Shown here in pieces: positions 16,610 to 24,196 of a stretch of DNA of 64,000 bases. The stretch is taken from the NCBI GenBank assembly GCA_047125605.1, contig CP138932.1, forward strand, positions 2,914,001-2,978,000, given 5' to 3'. A program made the translations under genes and the position numbers. The notes under the pieces are model-generated. The model did not search any database. It saw nothing but the letters and a program-made list of their open reading frames with translations, and was not told the origin of the DNA. This stretch comes from JAKVBK01 sp022447275 (GTDB taxonomy: Bacteria > Pseudomonadota > Alphaproteobacteria > Rhodobacterales > Rhodobacteraceae). Within the stretch, counting starts at the first letter, position 1, and each line of letters starts with the position of its first letter.

Positions 16610-18318
16610 GTTCGGGTATCACGCACGAGATACGGTTTCGCATGGGGCCGTTCGCCCTGTTCCGATATTCTGTCGTCGGGCGGGAAATGGCCGGCAACCC
16701 TGAGGTTTAGTCCCTGATTGCGCAGGCTTTGTAGAAAGTCGCCGAAGCCTTGCATGGCTGCCATTCTGGGTGCTTCTGACACAGGCCCTCGGCTGCTCGG
16801 TGCCAGTTCGTCGAGGATTTCGGCCAACAGATCCATCGGCTGATCCACAAACTCCGACAAGGTCCAAACGCGCACACGGGCTTTTGCATCTTTGCTGGTC
16901 AGGGCTTCGATTTGTTTGGTTTCGATGGTCTGCAAGCGCGCGGCTTCCGACCGCACGATGTCCGAATGCGCGCCAAGCCGATAGAGGCCCAGCGCCCAGG
17001 CCCCCGAAATTATTTGTATCCGCGCGTGTGGATCCCCTGCCATGAAGCCCCAGGGTTCCTGCGTGTCGGCCGGGTGGTACATGAGAACTTGCGGCTCGCC
17101 CCGCGTGTTCCACAGCAGATTTGTCAGAAAGCCGCAGGGGTTGTAGTCACGGATGTGGGGCGCAGCGGGCTGGGCGCCACGATAGGTGTCTTCTCGACCG
17201 GCGAACTCTACGCGTTCAGGATGGAAAATCCGGCCATGCACGGTGGTGTCAGTTGCGCGAGCCAGCCAGTCTTCAAAATCTGGGAAGAGGTCTGCAAATC
17301 CCTGAAACACCGAATAGGGCCCGGTAGATTGGCGGTTTGGCGGCTGCGAGGATGGCCAACGGGATTGCATGTAAAGACCTGCCCGTCCCTGCATCCGCCT
17401 GTCAGAAGCTTGTGAAAACAGCCTGTCGATCTTGCCAGGATTGGGAGCGACCGCTCGTGTTGGTGCTGGCGTGTCGCTCAGAAGCGTGTCGTAAAGCTTG
17501 TCAGCGCCGGGCCATATTTTGCGCGCCATGAAGCAGTCTGATCGTGTGAGCAGGCGCAAGTGATCGTTGTAGAATACGTGCGGCTTCCCCTTAGCATCAA
17601 ACTTTGCCAATGTCAGAGACCGGCTTTCCACATTCTTGGAATGCTCGCGCACAAGCGTCTGGAAGAAGCTCTCATCGGGAATCCAAACGCGTTTGAAATA
17701 ACGGACATATTTTGGGCGTTCTGGATCCAACAGGATGCTGGCCAACGTTTTTCGGGTGAGGCACCACCATTGGCTGCCAAGATGGGGCACGAGGCCTTTG
17801 GGTAGCTTGCGCGTGATGTTGAGCTTGCGTTGCCAGTTTAACCAACCCTCAAAGAGGGTGCGCTGGCGCGCGAAAGAAAATGGAAATCGACGGGTGAAGC
17901 GTTCTTCCTCTAGTCCGCCCTGAACCCAGCCGTAGCGCCTGAAATCCACGCTTTCGATGTAGTCTCGCCCGGGATTCGCGGCGAGATAGTCTTTCAGCTC
18001 TTCTAAAGGGCGTAGGGGCAGGCAGGCGCCCGAAGCCAAATAGACATGTTGCACGCCCGGAAAGCTTTCCAGCAGCAGTTCGGCCGCATCCAGCGTGGCC
18101 CCAACCAACCCCCAGGTGCCCCAGTCACAACTGCGCCGTGGCGCCCACCGAATGGCATCGATGTCAGACAGGCTGGCCCGGAAGGAATCAAACTCCGCCT
18201 TCGGGACAGACGCATCGCAATGGATCACAATTGGACAATCGGCTTTCGCGAAATGGCGTGCCACCTGCGCGGCCCTGTCCAAGGCCGTGTGCGCCAGCAT
18301 GATGATCCCAAGGCTCAT
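16606..18318 (-). CDS. GT14-like (core-2/I-branching) glycosyltransferase with C-terminal extension
   Basis: This 570-residue protein begins LGIIMLAHTALDRAAQVARH and contains YLASGACLPLRPLEEL and GSQWWCLTRKTL, the pattern of GT14 branching beta-1,6-N-acetylglucosaminyltransferases. The domain ends near 280. The remaining 290 residues (FPDFEDWLARA, HIRDYNPCGFLTNLLWN, VWTLSEFVDQP) form a second region that I cannot assign. No signal peptide is seen, so it probably acts in the cytoplasm on a lipid-linked surface glycan. Its ATG overlaps the stop of the preceding glycosyltransferase as ATGA, so the two are coupled. A TTG at 18324 is the longer alternative. Confidence 0.78.
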   Translation of the reverse strand: MSLGIIMLAHTALDRAAQVARHFAKADCPIVIHCDASVPKAEFDSFRASLSDIDAIRWAPRRSCDWGTWGLVGATLDAAELLLESFPGVQHVYLASGACLPLRPLEELKDYLAANPGRDYIESVDFRRYGWVQGGLEEERFTRRFPFSFARQRTLFEGWLNWQRKLNITRKLPKGLVPHLGSQWWCLTRKTLASILLDPERPKYVRYFKRVWIPDESFFQTLVREHSKNVESRSLTLAKFDAKGKPHVFYNDHLRLLTRSDCFMARKIWPGADKLYDTLLSDTPAPTRAVAPNPGKIDRLFSQASDRRMQGRAGLYMQSRWPSSQPPNRQSTGPYSVFQGFADLFPDFEDWLARATDTTVHGRIFHPERVEFAGREDTYRGAQPAAPHIRDYNPCGFLTNLLWNTRGEPQVLMYHPADTQEPWGFMAGDPHARIQIISGAWALGLYRLGAHSDIVRSEAARLQTIETKQIEALTSKDAKARVRVWTLSEFVDQPMDLLAEILDELAPSSRGPVSEAPRMAAMQGFGDFLQSLRNQGLNLRVAGHFPPDDRISEQGERPHAKPYLVRDTRT

Positions 18319-19325
18319 GCCCAATTCCCCGGAGAGATGAGCCCGAGGATTTCGAGCTGGCGCCAGTTAATGTAGCGTTCCGAGAAACGGCACCACAGAT
18401 CGGGCTGCTGGCCAACCGTTTCATGGTAGGCCCGGTATTCCCGCGAACCCTTGTAGTGCTGCTTGCGGACCAATTCCTCGGCGGCCTTTTCCTTGAATGT
18501 GTGCAGAAACTTGGTGTGCAGCAGGGCGCCGGAGGGAAGTTCGCCGCCTTCCCGGTCGTAGACGTGGTTCAGGGCGCGCGGCAGAGCCATATGCGTGCTG
18601 TCCACATAGGCATAGGAACGGTGCCATTTGATCAGCGGGATCTTGTTGACGGATGGGGCTTTGGCGGGCTCATTGGAAAAGAAGATACGCCCCCGTGGCC
18701 CGCCCTGTATCCAAAGATTGTGGTATTCGGGATTGCGCGACAGCATGTAGTTGCCCGCGTCGAACCAGCAGGCGATCTCAAGCGGATCCTGTCCCTCTGC
18801 GTAAGGCTGCGCGTCAAAGGGGCCCTTGGGATACATGTCTAGCATGAGCGCGGGATAGGATTTCCGACGATAGGTATCCAGATGATCCGTCAGCGCCTTG
18901 AGCGGACGCGTGTCACAGAACGGGTAGACCAGGAATTCGTCTGGATCGACTGTAAGGCACCAATGCCCATGCCCGTAGCGCCGCGCCAGCCCGTTCAGCC
19001 AATCCGCACCAAACCGGGACCCGCGATACTGGCTTGCGGTGTGCCAGACGGAGACATCAGGCTGGTCCGCCAGGAACTCGCGCGAGCCGTCGCTACTGTC
19101 ATTGTCGACAATCAGGAAATGATCGATCCCGCGGTCGCGGTAGTATTGCAGAAAGTAAGGCAGCCGGATGCGTTCATTGCGCAGGGTGGTGAGGACCAGC
19201 GTATCGCCCTTGCGGATCTTTGACGTTCGTTTGACGACGGGTGTCAGCTCCCGGCGTTTGCGAAGCGCACGGATCAGAAGCCGCTTGCGACGCAGCCTCA
19301 TCTGGTATGCTTTGACCCAGCTCAC
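18315..19325 (-). CDS. GT2-type glycosyltransferase, first of two paralogs
   Basis: The 336-residue protein matches the glycosyl transferase family 2 group: LVLTTLRNERIRLPYFLQYY, the nucleotide-binding DNDSSDGS, and TVDPDEFL as the DXD-type metal site. It is clearly related to the gene at 19467 (shared RLRRKRLL, HWCLTVDxDE, MLDMYPKGP, HTKFL and LWxxxxxRYxxW). I chose a GTG start with AGGA seven bases upstream; a TTG at 19343 is also possible. It is coupled to the GT14-like gene and probably builds a surface polysaccharide. The donor and acceptor are unknown. Confidence 0.8.
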   Translation of the reverse strand: MSWVKAYQMRLRRKRLLIRALRKRRELTPVVKRTSKIRKGDTLVLTTLRNERIRLPYFLQYYRDRGIDHFLIVDNDSSDGSREFLADQPDVSVWHTASQYRGSRFGADWLNGLARRYGHGHWCLTVDPDEFLVYPFCDTRPLKALTDHLDTYRRKSYPALMLDMYPKGPFDAQPYAEGQDPLEIACWFDAGNYMLSRNPEYHNLWIQGGPRGRIFFSNEPAKAPSVNKIPLIKWHRSYAYVDSTHMALPRALNHVYDREGGELPSGALLHTKFLHTFKEKAAEELVRKQHYKGSREYRAYHETVGQQPDLWCRFSERYINWRQLEILGLISPGNWA

Positions 19326-19357
19326 AAAAGGTTCCTGACCCAATCCATATGCCGTGC

Positions 19358-19413
19358 ATTAAGCCAACAAGCTTAATACGCGGCTTCCCCACTTTCCTGC
19401 ATACCGCGTATGC
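19358..19413. promoter_or_regulatory. Two inverted repeats between the GT2 paralogs
   Basis: ATTAAGC-N6-GCTTAAT (19358-19377) and GCATAC-CGC-GTATGC (19399-19413) are perfect inverted repeats in the 141-bp gap. The first lies 32 bp before the chosen GTG start of the left gene and looks operator-like. The second could be a weak terminator for the right gene, but it has no T-run. Confidence 0.35.
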
Positions 19414-19466
19414 GCCGGAAACAATATGACAATTTTGATGTAATTCCTGCGCTGTGATGGATTGGT

Positions 19467-20510
19467 CTACAGAACGGCTAAGCGCCAAGTTCCGCGTGTC
19501 ATCAGCCCCAGCTCTTCCAATTGTTCCCAACCGGCATAGCGCTGCGTGCGCGGATGCCACAGATCTGGGCCTTGGGTGACAGCCGTGCGATAGTCTGCAT
19601 AGCGGTTGGGATGGGTGAAATGTTCTTGCCGCGCGGTGTCTTCTTGGGTGCGCGCGATCACATCTGGCAGGAATTTCGTGTGGAGCAACACTCCCGTTGG
19701 CCGCCCATCGCGGGCGTCAAACACCCGGTTGAGCCGCCGAGGCAACGCAAAATGCATTGAGCTGACATAGCAAAAACCCGGTTGCCACCGGATCAAGGGC
19801 ACCTTGTGGAGGTGCGGCCCTTCCAGTGGGCGATCGCCAAAGAACGCGCGTTCGCGGGCGCCGCCGCGAATGTCGAGATAGCCGTAGCGGCCTTTCTGCC
19901 GCCACCAATACCCATCTGGATCAAAGCCCGGCAGGGTAGAAGTCGGGTCAGTGCCCGGTTGATAGGTGCCAGTGCCCAAAGGCCCTTTGGGATACATATC
20001 GAGCATCATGGCCCCGAAACTCTCAACTCCGATGCTGTCGAGATGGGCGGTGAGGTCTGGCAGGGTGCGCGCGTTCTGGTGGGGCAGGATCAGCAATTCG
20101 TCCGCATCCACGGTCAGGCACCAATGCCCTGCGCCAAATCGTTGATGCAGCGCGCCCAGCCAATCCATCCCAAAGCGCGCCGCGCGGTAGCTGCCCGCTG
20201 CTTGCCAGACAGACACATCTGGCTGTGCGCACAGCATGTCGAGCGTGCCGTCATCAGATGCGTTGTCGACAATCAGGAAATGGGACACGCCAAGGGCACG
20301 GTAGTGATCCAGCCAATGGGGCAGACGCAGGCTTTCATTGCGCAGACAGGCGAAGGCGAGATGGTCCTCCGGAAGGATTTGTGCGCTGCGATCTGCCAAG
20401 GGTTTGAGGCTGCGCCCCGCTTGGCGGATCTGCCACAACAGCCGCTTGCGCCGCAGCCGCAGCTTATAGGCCTGCAAGGCCCCCAGCGTCTCGTAGCCGT
20501 CTTCGCGCAT
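19467..20510 (-). CDS. GT2-type glycosyltransferase, second paralog
   Basis: The 347-residue protein has ACLRNESLRLPHWLDHY, DNASDDGT, TVDADELL and AMMLDMYPKGP in the same order as its neighbour at 18315, with which it probably arose by tandem duplication. DXD-type residues are intact, so both copies should be active, perhaps on successive sugars. The frame opens upstream at 20549; I prefer the ATG at 20510, which gives an N-terminus comparable in length to the paralog, with the ATG at 20543 as alternative. A 586-bp stretch without a clear gene lies upstream. Confidence 0.78.
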   Translation of the reverse strand: MREDGYETLGALQAYKLRLRRKRLLWQIRQAGRSLKPLADRSAQILPEDHLAFACLRNESLRLPHWLDHYRALGVSHFLIVDNASDDGTLDMLCAQPDVSVWQAAGSYRAARFGMDWLGALHQRFGAGHWCLTVDADELLILPHQNARTLPDLTAHLDSIGVESFGAMMLDMYPKGPLGTGTYQPGTDPTSTLPGFDPDGYWWRQKGRYGYLDIRGGARERAFFGDRPLEGPHLHKVPLIRWQPGFCYVSSMHFALPRRLNRVFDARDGRPTGVLLHTKFLPDVIARTQEDTARQEHFTHPNRYADYRTAVTQGPDLWHPRTQRYAGWEQLEELGLMTRGTWRLAVL

Positions 20511-20955
20511 GGCGTCTTTGCCCCACTTGGTCCGTTGGCCCATTTCCAAGCCCTGCCACCCGACCGATGCGGTCCAGAGCGGCGATTTTGCGCACGGCCC
20601 ATATCCGCAGGCAATGCAGTCTGATGAAGTATGGGCCAGTCAGACGGGTGCGCCAAGGCGCCTCTGTACAGCCGCATGGGCGGAACGGCTCATTTTGCGG
20701 ATCCTGAAGAAGGCCTTTGGACTGTCAGCCCGCCGTGCCGGTGTTCTGATGCGCGACAGAACCCGCGCGTGATGATGGCCAGTCCCAGTTTGATTCCCGC
20801 CAGATGGGTGTGTCTACATGGACAGCGGGCCCGAGGAGCAGCCCTGTACGCTCGAATACTTCCGGAACTCACGGCCATTTCCAAGACATAATAATGGCTT
20901 GGGCGATGGTAGTCATGTCTGCACAGGTTTGGTATCTTCAGCTGTTGCTAATTCC

Positions 20956-20968
20956 GACAAAATTTGTC
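20956..20968. promoter_or_regulatory. GACAAA-A-TTTGTC palindrome
   Basis: A perfect 13-bp palindrome in an AT-rich patch 129 bp before the start of the gene at 21097. Its form, arms of six around one base, is that of a dimeric repressor site. The binder is unknown; a metal-responsive factor is an attractive guess given the iron genes that follow. Confidence 0.4.
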
Positions 20969-21053
20969 ACCTAATGGCTCACCAAGTGAAACGCTCAGTG
21001 CGATAGCCCGGTCTGATGTAGGCAGCGCGGTCATAGCGCCCGGGGTTTGAGCG

Positions 21054-21067
21054 GTGAGTGCACTCAC
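21054..21067. promoter_or_regulatory. GTGAGTGCACTCAC palindrome
   Basis: A perfect 14-bp palindrome centred 36 bp upstream of the ATG at 21097, within the likely promoter or leader of the uncharacterised operon. It is a good candidate operator. Confidence 0.45.
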
Positions 21068-21096
21068 GCGCAGCTCTCGGAACGAAAGAGAGCGTG

Positions 21097-21621
21097 ATGA
21101 AAGATACCGAAACCGGCGGCTGTGGTCGCATCACCAACGGGAAAGACTGCTTCCTGACGGAGCTGTCCCTGTCGCTCGAAGAGCAGATCACGCTGACCCT
21201 GTCGCGTCTGTTCTTCCAAAGTTTCAGCGAGCCTTCAAAATGCACGTGGCTGACCGCTTTTGCGGAGGCGGAGGCGCGGTTTGGGCATGTCATGGGCCCA
21301 CAGGTTCTGGCCCGATTGCTGGCGGCCTTGCAAGCGGTGCGGCATGCGCGCCGTTCCGTGTTCATGTTCAATAACCCGGATTGCCCCGGTTGCTCGCGGA
21401 TCGTGACGGAACATGAACGACGGCTGATGATGGCAATCCACCTGCTCAGAAAAGGGGATTCCGGCCGGGCGCAGTTGGAGGTCATTATGCTGTGCGAAGG
21501 CAATAATGTGGATCACGTGATGCGAGCGATCATGGTATTCGGCCGGACACTTGATGAGGCGTCGATGCCCAATGAACCGCATCGTGGTTGGGGCCGTCTG
21601 GCCCGGGCGGTGCTGCAATGA
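21097..21621 (+). CDS. Uncharacterised protein with CPGC motif, family member 1
   Basis: I do not recognise this 174-residue protein. It is predicted mostly helical and has no signal peptide. It has a CPGC pair at C96/C99 (NPDCPGCSRI) followed by TEHERRLMM. From residue 47 it aligns without gaps to the third gene of the operon (21842): SK..W..AFA.AE at 47-59, G...G, then P.C and T.E.E line up, so the two are paralogs. A more diverged relative lies at 24193. The cysteine pair could bind metal or be redox active, and only this member has both cysteines. It starts the ATGA-coupled trio 21097-22315. Confidence 0.75.
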   Translation: MKDTETGGCGRITNGKDCFLTELSLSLEEQITLTLSRLFFQSFSEPSKCTWLTAFAEAEARFGHVMGPQVLARLLAALQAVRHARRSVFMFNNPDCPGCSRIVTEHERRLMMAIHLLRKGDSGRAQLEVIMLCEGNNVDHVMRAIMVFGRTLDEASMPNEPHRGWGRLARAVLQ

Positions 21622-21845
21622 GCAACGTGATGCACACCCTTCTGGCCGCAGATGCCATGGCCGCCAAACTGGGCGTTGGTTGTGGCCTGAACCCACGCCT
21701 GCGCGCCGCGATTGAACAGGATCTGCGGATGCCGGCCCGATCAGCGGGCCCCTTGCCGAGCGCCGAAACAGTCGCCGAGGCTGAGGCGCAAGGCGGCGTC
21801 ACGCGGTTGAGCACCTGGAAAGCCCGCCTGGGAGAAACCGGATGA
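21618..21845 (+). CDS. Small uncharacterised protein, middle gene of coupled trio
   Basis: The 75-residue protein has no recognisable domain. Its first half contains a hydrophobic-alternating stretch (VMHTLLAADAMAAKLGVG) and the second half is polar (PSAETVAEAEAQGGVTRLSTWK). It overlaps both neighbours by ATGA junctions (21618-21621 and 21842-21845), which is the main support that it is real and translated with them. Confidence 0.65.
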   Translation: MSNVMHTLLAADAMAAKLGVGCGLNPRLRAAIEQDLRMPARSAGPLPSAETVAEAEAQGGVTRLSTWKARLGETG

Positions 21846-22315
21846 CACTCCAGCATCGCATCCACCCGGATATTGAAAGCCTTGATGTCGTAAGCCAACG
21901 CCTGCTGCCAATCCTGCGCCATTTTCTGGCCAGCATGCAGGGCGATTCCAAAGGCGGCTGGCAGGTTGCCTTCGCCACAGCCGAAGAGATATGGGGCGAA
22001 GGCCACGGACTGGCGATTGCGCATCGTACGGCCACTTTCCTGAGCGCACTGCTGCAGGCCCGCCAATTGTCTCTCGATGTGGCAGACCCACATTGCGTGA
22101 CCGCCCGCTTACGGCTGACAGAGGATGAATTCGCCATTCTGACATTGTTGGCCCATGCCCGCGCAGATGAACCAAGCGCGGCCCGCGATCTGATCGGTCA
22201 CCTGACCGGTGGCAAGATTGATGCCCGTGTCATCCGCACTGTGGTCGAGCTAACGGCCCTGCTAGGTGGCACCCCGGACAGGCGCCGCTGCAACCCAAGG
22301 CTGCGTGCCGTATAG
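21842..22315 (+). CDS. Uncharacterised protein, family member 2
   Basis: This 157-residue helical protein is the paralog of the first gene in the trio. WQVAFATAEE (40-49), ADPHC (81-85) and LTEDEF (92-97) match WLTAFAEAEA, NNPDCPGC and VTEHER of member 1 without gaps, but only one cysteine of the pair (C85) is kept. No signal peptide or membrane segment is seen. The product is unknown. Its stop is followed by a perfect hairpin at 22325. Confidence 0.72.
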   Translation: MTLQHRIHPDIESLDVVSQRLLPILRHFLASMQGDSKGGWQVAFATAEEIWGEGHGLAIAHRTATFLSALLQARQLSLDVADPHCVTARLRLTEDEFAILTLLAHARADEPSAARDLIGHLTGGKIDARVIRTVVELTALLGGTPDRRRCNPRLRAV

Positions 22316-22324
22316 TTTCCCTCT

Positions 22325-22348
22325 GAGCGCGCACTCCCCTGCGCGCTC
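22325..22348 (+). terminator. Hairpin after the uncharacterised trio
   Basis: GAGCGCGCA-N6-TGCGCGCTC is a perfect 9-bp stem nine bases after the stop. No T-run follows directly, so it may end transcription weakly or protect the 3' end. Confidence 0.45.
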
Positions 22349-22708
22349 GGTCTCAAGGCGCTCGGTGCGGCTTTAATGTCGAGCCGGGCGTCTTCTTTTT
22401 GAAGGTTCAATAGACCCATTTCCCAGCGCATTCTTTTAGAATCATTCCGCGCTAAACCCGCCAATGCTCGCGTTCATTGTAGTGATGGCTACGCCTCAGC
22501 CCATTCCGAGTAGGCGCCTCATCTGAATGAGTAGTTGGGTGCGACTTTTGTCGGAAATCGCAGGCTGCACCCCAGAAATTGCACGGCCTGATACTTTTTG
22601 TCAGGATTGACTATCCCGAGTATTTCTATAAGCATTTTCTAAAGTCCGCGTAGCCAGACCTGCAAATACTGTGGGGCAGCCGGAAACCCAGTCGAAGAAG
22701 AAACATCG
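22349..22708. other. Intergenic stretch with a half ICE-like site
   Basis: No gene is recognised. At 22434-22448 the sequence TTTTAGAATCATTCC matches the left half of the ICE-type palindrome seen before dps, but the right half is degraded. A TTGACT at 22607 lacks a well-spaced -10. The region should hold the promoter for the small ORF and hemP. Confidence 0.45.
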
Positions 22709-22861
22709 ATGGCCCGTACCCAAGCCGATCAAAAATCAGATCAACAGCGCTGTGGGGACAGGCTGTGTTGGCGCGAAGTTTTTTTCGGAGCGCTTGCAAA
22801 CCAGTACCCAACAACCATGCAATTCGAACAGATGCTTGATCATCTGGAGCGCACACGATGA
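22709..22861 (+). CDS. Small ORF coupled to hemP
   Basis: A 50-codon frame starts at an ATG preceded by GAAGAAG and ends at a TGA that overlaps the hemP ATG as ATGA. The C-terminal MQFEQMLDHLERTR could be an amphipathic helix; two cysteines (RCGDRLC) lie mid-protein. I know no family. The exact start-stop overlap with hemP is the main evidence, and chance cannot be excluded. Confidence 0.4.
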   Translation: MARTQADQKSDQQRCGDRLCWREVFFGALANQYPTTMQFEQMLDHLERTR

Positions 22862-23028
22862 ATGCCATGTCAGATAGCCCCAAGCCGAACACATCCCAAG
22901 CGCAGCACGTGGACACCTATGACGCCCGAGAAATCGTGAAGGATGGTGTGCAGGCTCGTATCCTTCTGGACGAACAAACATACTACCTGCGTATTACGCG
23001 CGCAGGAAAGCTGATCCTTACAAAGTAG
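22858..23028 (+). CDS. hemP: Hemin uptake protein HemP
   Basis: The 56-residue frame ends YYLRITRAGKLILTK, the hallmark C-terminus of HemP, preceded by the usual variable N-terminus and the DAREIVKDGVQARILLDEQ stretch. TGGAG lies about ten bases before the ATG. HemP is a small protein found with heme uptake genes; in some bacteria it activates the heme receptor gene or acts post-transcriptionally. The hmu operon lies 1.8 kb to the right on the other strand, with dps between. Confidence 0.88.
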   Translation: MNAMSDSPKPNTSQAQHVDTYDAREIVKDGVQARILLDEQTYYLRITRAGKLILTK

Positions 23029-23118
23029 CAAAGAGGCTGCTTTGGCAGGGAACAAACTGCGGTTCAAGGTCCGGAGCATTGAGCTCAAATCTTGAGGCCC
23101 CACCGCCACCCAGCCAGA

Positions 23119-23136
23119 CCGGATGAAATAATCCGG
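23119..23136. promoter_or_regulatory. Inverted repeat before the DUF1289 gene
   Basis: CCGGAT-GAAATA-ATCCGG, perfect arms of six, lies 20-37 bp before the ATG at 23156. It could be an operator or a leader hairpin. No T-run makes it a poor hemP terminator. Confidence 0.35.
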
Positions 23137-23155
23137 ATATAACGCGAGGTACCAC

Positions 23156-23428
23156 ATGGCCAAGTCCGGCAAAGGGAAGACGCCGAGCCCTTGCATCGAT
23201 GTGTGCAAGTTCAAACGGGAAGGCCATTGTATCGGCTGCTCGATGACCAAGGCGCAAAAATCCCTGTTCAAGGAACTCAAGAAGGACAAGCATCGCGAAG
23301 CCTTCCTGGAGATGCTGATTGGTCAACAATCCCGGCTCGGCAAATATCGCCATTGGGCGCCCAAGTATCTCAGCAAATGCCTTAAAAAGAAAGTTAAACC
23401 ACTTACCTCTGTGCGGGATGCTGCCTGA
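23156..23428 (+). CDS. DUF1289 Fe-S-type protein
   Basis: The 90-residue protein has CIDVCKFKREGHCIGC at residues 13-28, the CxxxC...CxxC pattern that defines DUF1289, thought to bind an Fe-S cluster. The rest is basic (KKDKHREAF, CLKKKVK). The function is unknown across the family. It is placed between hemP and dps, in keeping with iron-linked expression. A clear terminator follows the stop. Confidence 0.85.
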   Translation: MAKSGKGKTPSPCIDVCKFKREGHCIGCSMTKAQKSLFKELKKDKHREAFLEMLIGQQSRLGKYRHWAPKYLSKCLKKKVKPLTSVRDAA

Positions 23429-23447
23429 TCTGTGGTATGTGAAATGA

Positions 23448-23493
23448 AAGAGCGCGCCCGGATCTCGCTGATCCCGACGCGCTCTTATTGTTT
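23448..23493 (+). terminator. Intrinsic terminator after the DUF1289 gene
   Basis: AAGAGCGCG and CGCGCTCTT pair over 9 bp. GGATC and GATCC add an inner stem inside the loop, and ATTGTTT follows. It separates this gene from the converging dps. Confidence 0.8.
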
Positions 23494-23610
23494 CCGATGT
23501 CTCGGAAACTGGCGGCTTGGTTGCTGCCTGGCTGCCTTGCTAACTTTGCGGGTGGCTGGGGAGCGTGCGGTGGCTTCCGCCGCCATTCAGCGCTGGCTCA
23601 AATCGCCTGT

Positions 23611-24081
23611 TCAGGCGAGGTGCGAGCGCAGGAACCAAGCAAACTTTTCATGCACCTGACCGCGTGCAATGCAGAGGTCTTCTGTCAGGGTATCGCCATT
23701 GTCCGCCGCAATAGCGCCGGCACCGGCCAAAGTGGCGGCAAGCGTTTCCTGCGCGTCTTGCATGGCTTTGATCATTTCACGGTCAGAGGCATGACCGTCA
23801 TGCTCGCTGACTTTGGAGCGTTTGATCATGCCCGCAAGCGTGCCTTCCGCGTGCCCGTCGAGGGCTTTAATCCGCTCTGCCAAATCGTCTTGCGCTACGA
23901 AATGGTCCTCGTAGATCTTTTGGAACAACTCATGTAGCGGGCCAAAGGCCATACCAGTAACGTTCCAATGGAAATTCTGGGCAAGCATTGTCGTCACGGC
24001 GGTTTCGGCCACGGATTGGTTCAGTGCTTCCACGATGGCCGCACGCGCATCGTTGGACAACGCAACAGCTGTCTGGGTCAT
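23611..24081 (-). CDS. dps: Dps ferritin-like DNA-binding iron-storage protein
   Basis: The 156-residue protein has the intersubunit ferroxidase residues of Dps: H38 in NFHWNVTG, H50, and D65/E69 in FVAQDDLAERI. The spacings equal those of the family. Dps dodecamers oxidise and store iron with peroxide and protect DNA. GAGGAA precedes the ATG. A perfect ICE-type palindrome about 100 bp upstream suggests control by the heme-responsive Irr, so its expression would be tied to the neighbouring heme genes. Confidence 0.94.
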   Translation of the reverse strand: MTQTAVALSNDARAAIVEALNQSVAETAVTTMLAQNFHWNVTGMAFGPLHELFQKIYEDHFVAQDDLAERIKALDGHAEGTLAGMIKRSKVSEHDGHASDREMIKAMQDAQETLAATLAGAGAIAADNGDTLTEDLCIARGQVHEKFAWFLRSHLA

Positions 24082-24181
24082 ATCGGTTCCTCGAAATCGA
24101 CTGTCGTTTACGGCTGGCTGGCATGCATGCTGGCTGGCGTTGACCAGAAATTAGGCCCCCGTTCGACTTTTGCAAGAGTTT

Positions 24182-24196
24182 TTAGAATAATTCTAA
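24182..24196. promoter_or_regulatory. ICE-type (Irr) box upstream of dps
   Basis: TTAGAAT-A-ATTCTAA is a perfect palindrome. With the preceding T it matches the iron-control element bound by Irr in rhizobia and Rhodobacterales. It overlaps the stop codon of the gene at 24193 and lies about 100 bp before the dps start. A possible promoter for dps follows on the minus strand (TTGCAA, 16 bp, TAATTT). Confidence 0.7.

Larger units (their letters stand above)
20511..21096. other. Intergenic stretch with no gene recognised
   Basis: Divergent start regions of the minus-strand glycosyltransferase and the plus-strand uncharacterised operon. Short open frames occur (for example 20631-20891 on the plus strand) but have no recognisable domain or ribosome site. 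Two palindromes listed separately are the only clear structures. Confidence 0.5.

Noticed and set aside
20631..20891. An 86-residue plus-strand frame in the gap before the uncharacterised trio
   Set aside because: No recognisable features; length is expected by chance in GC-rich DNA.
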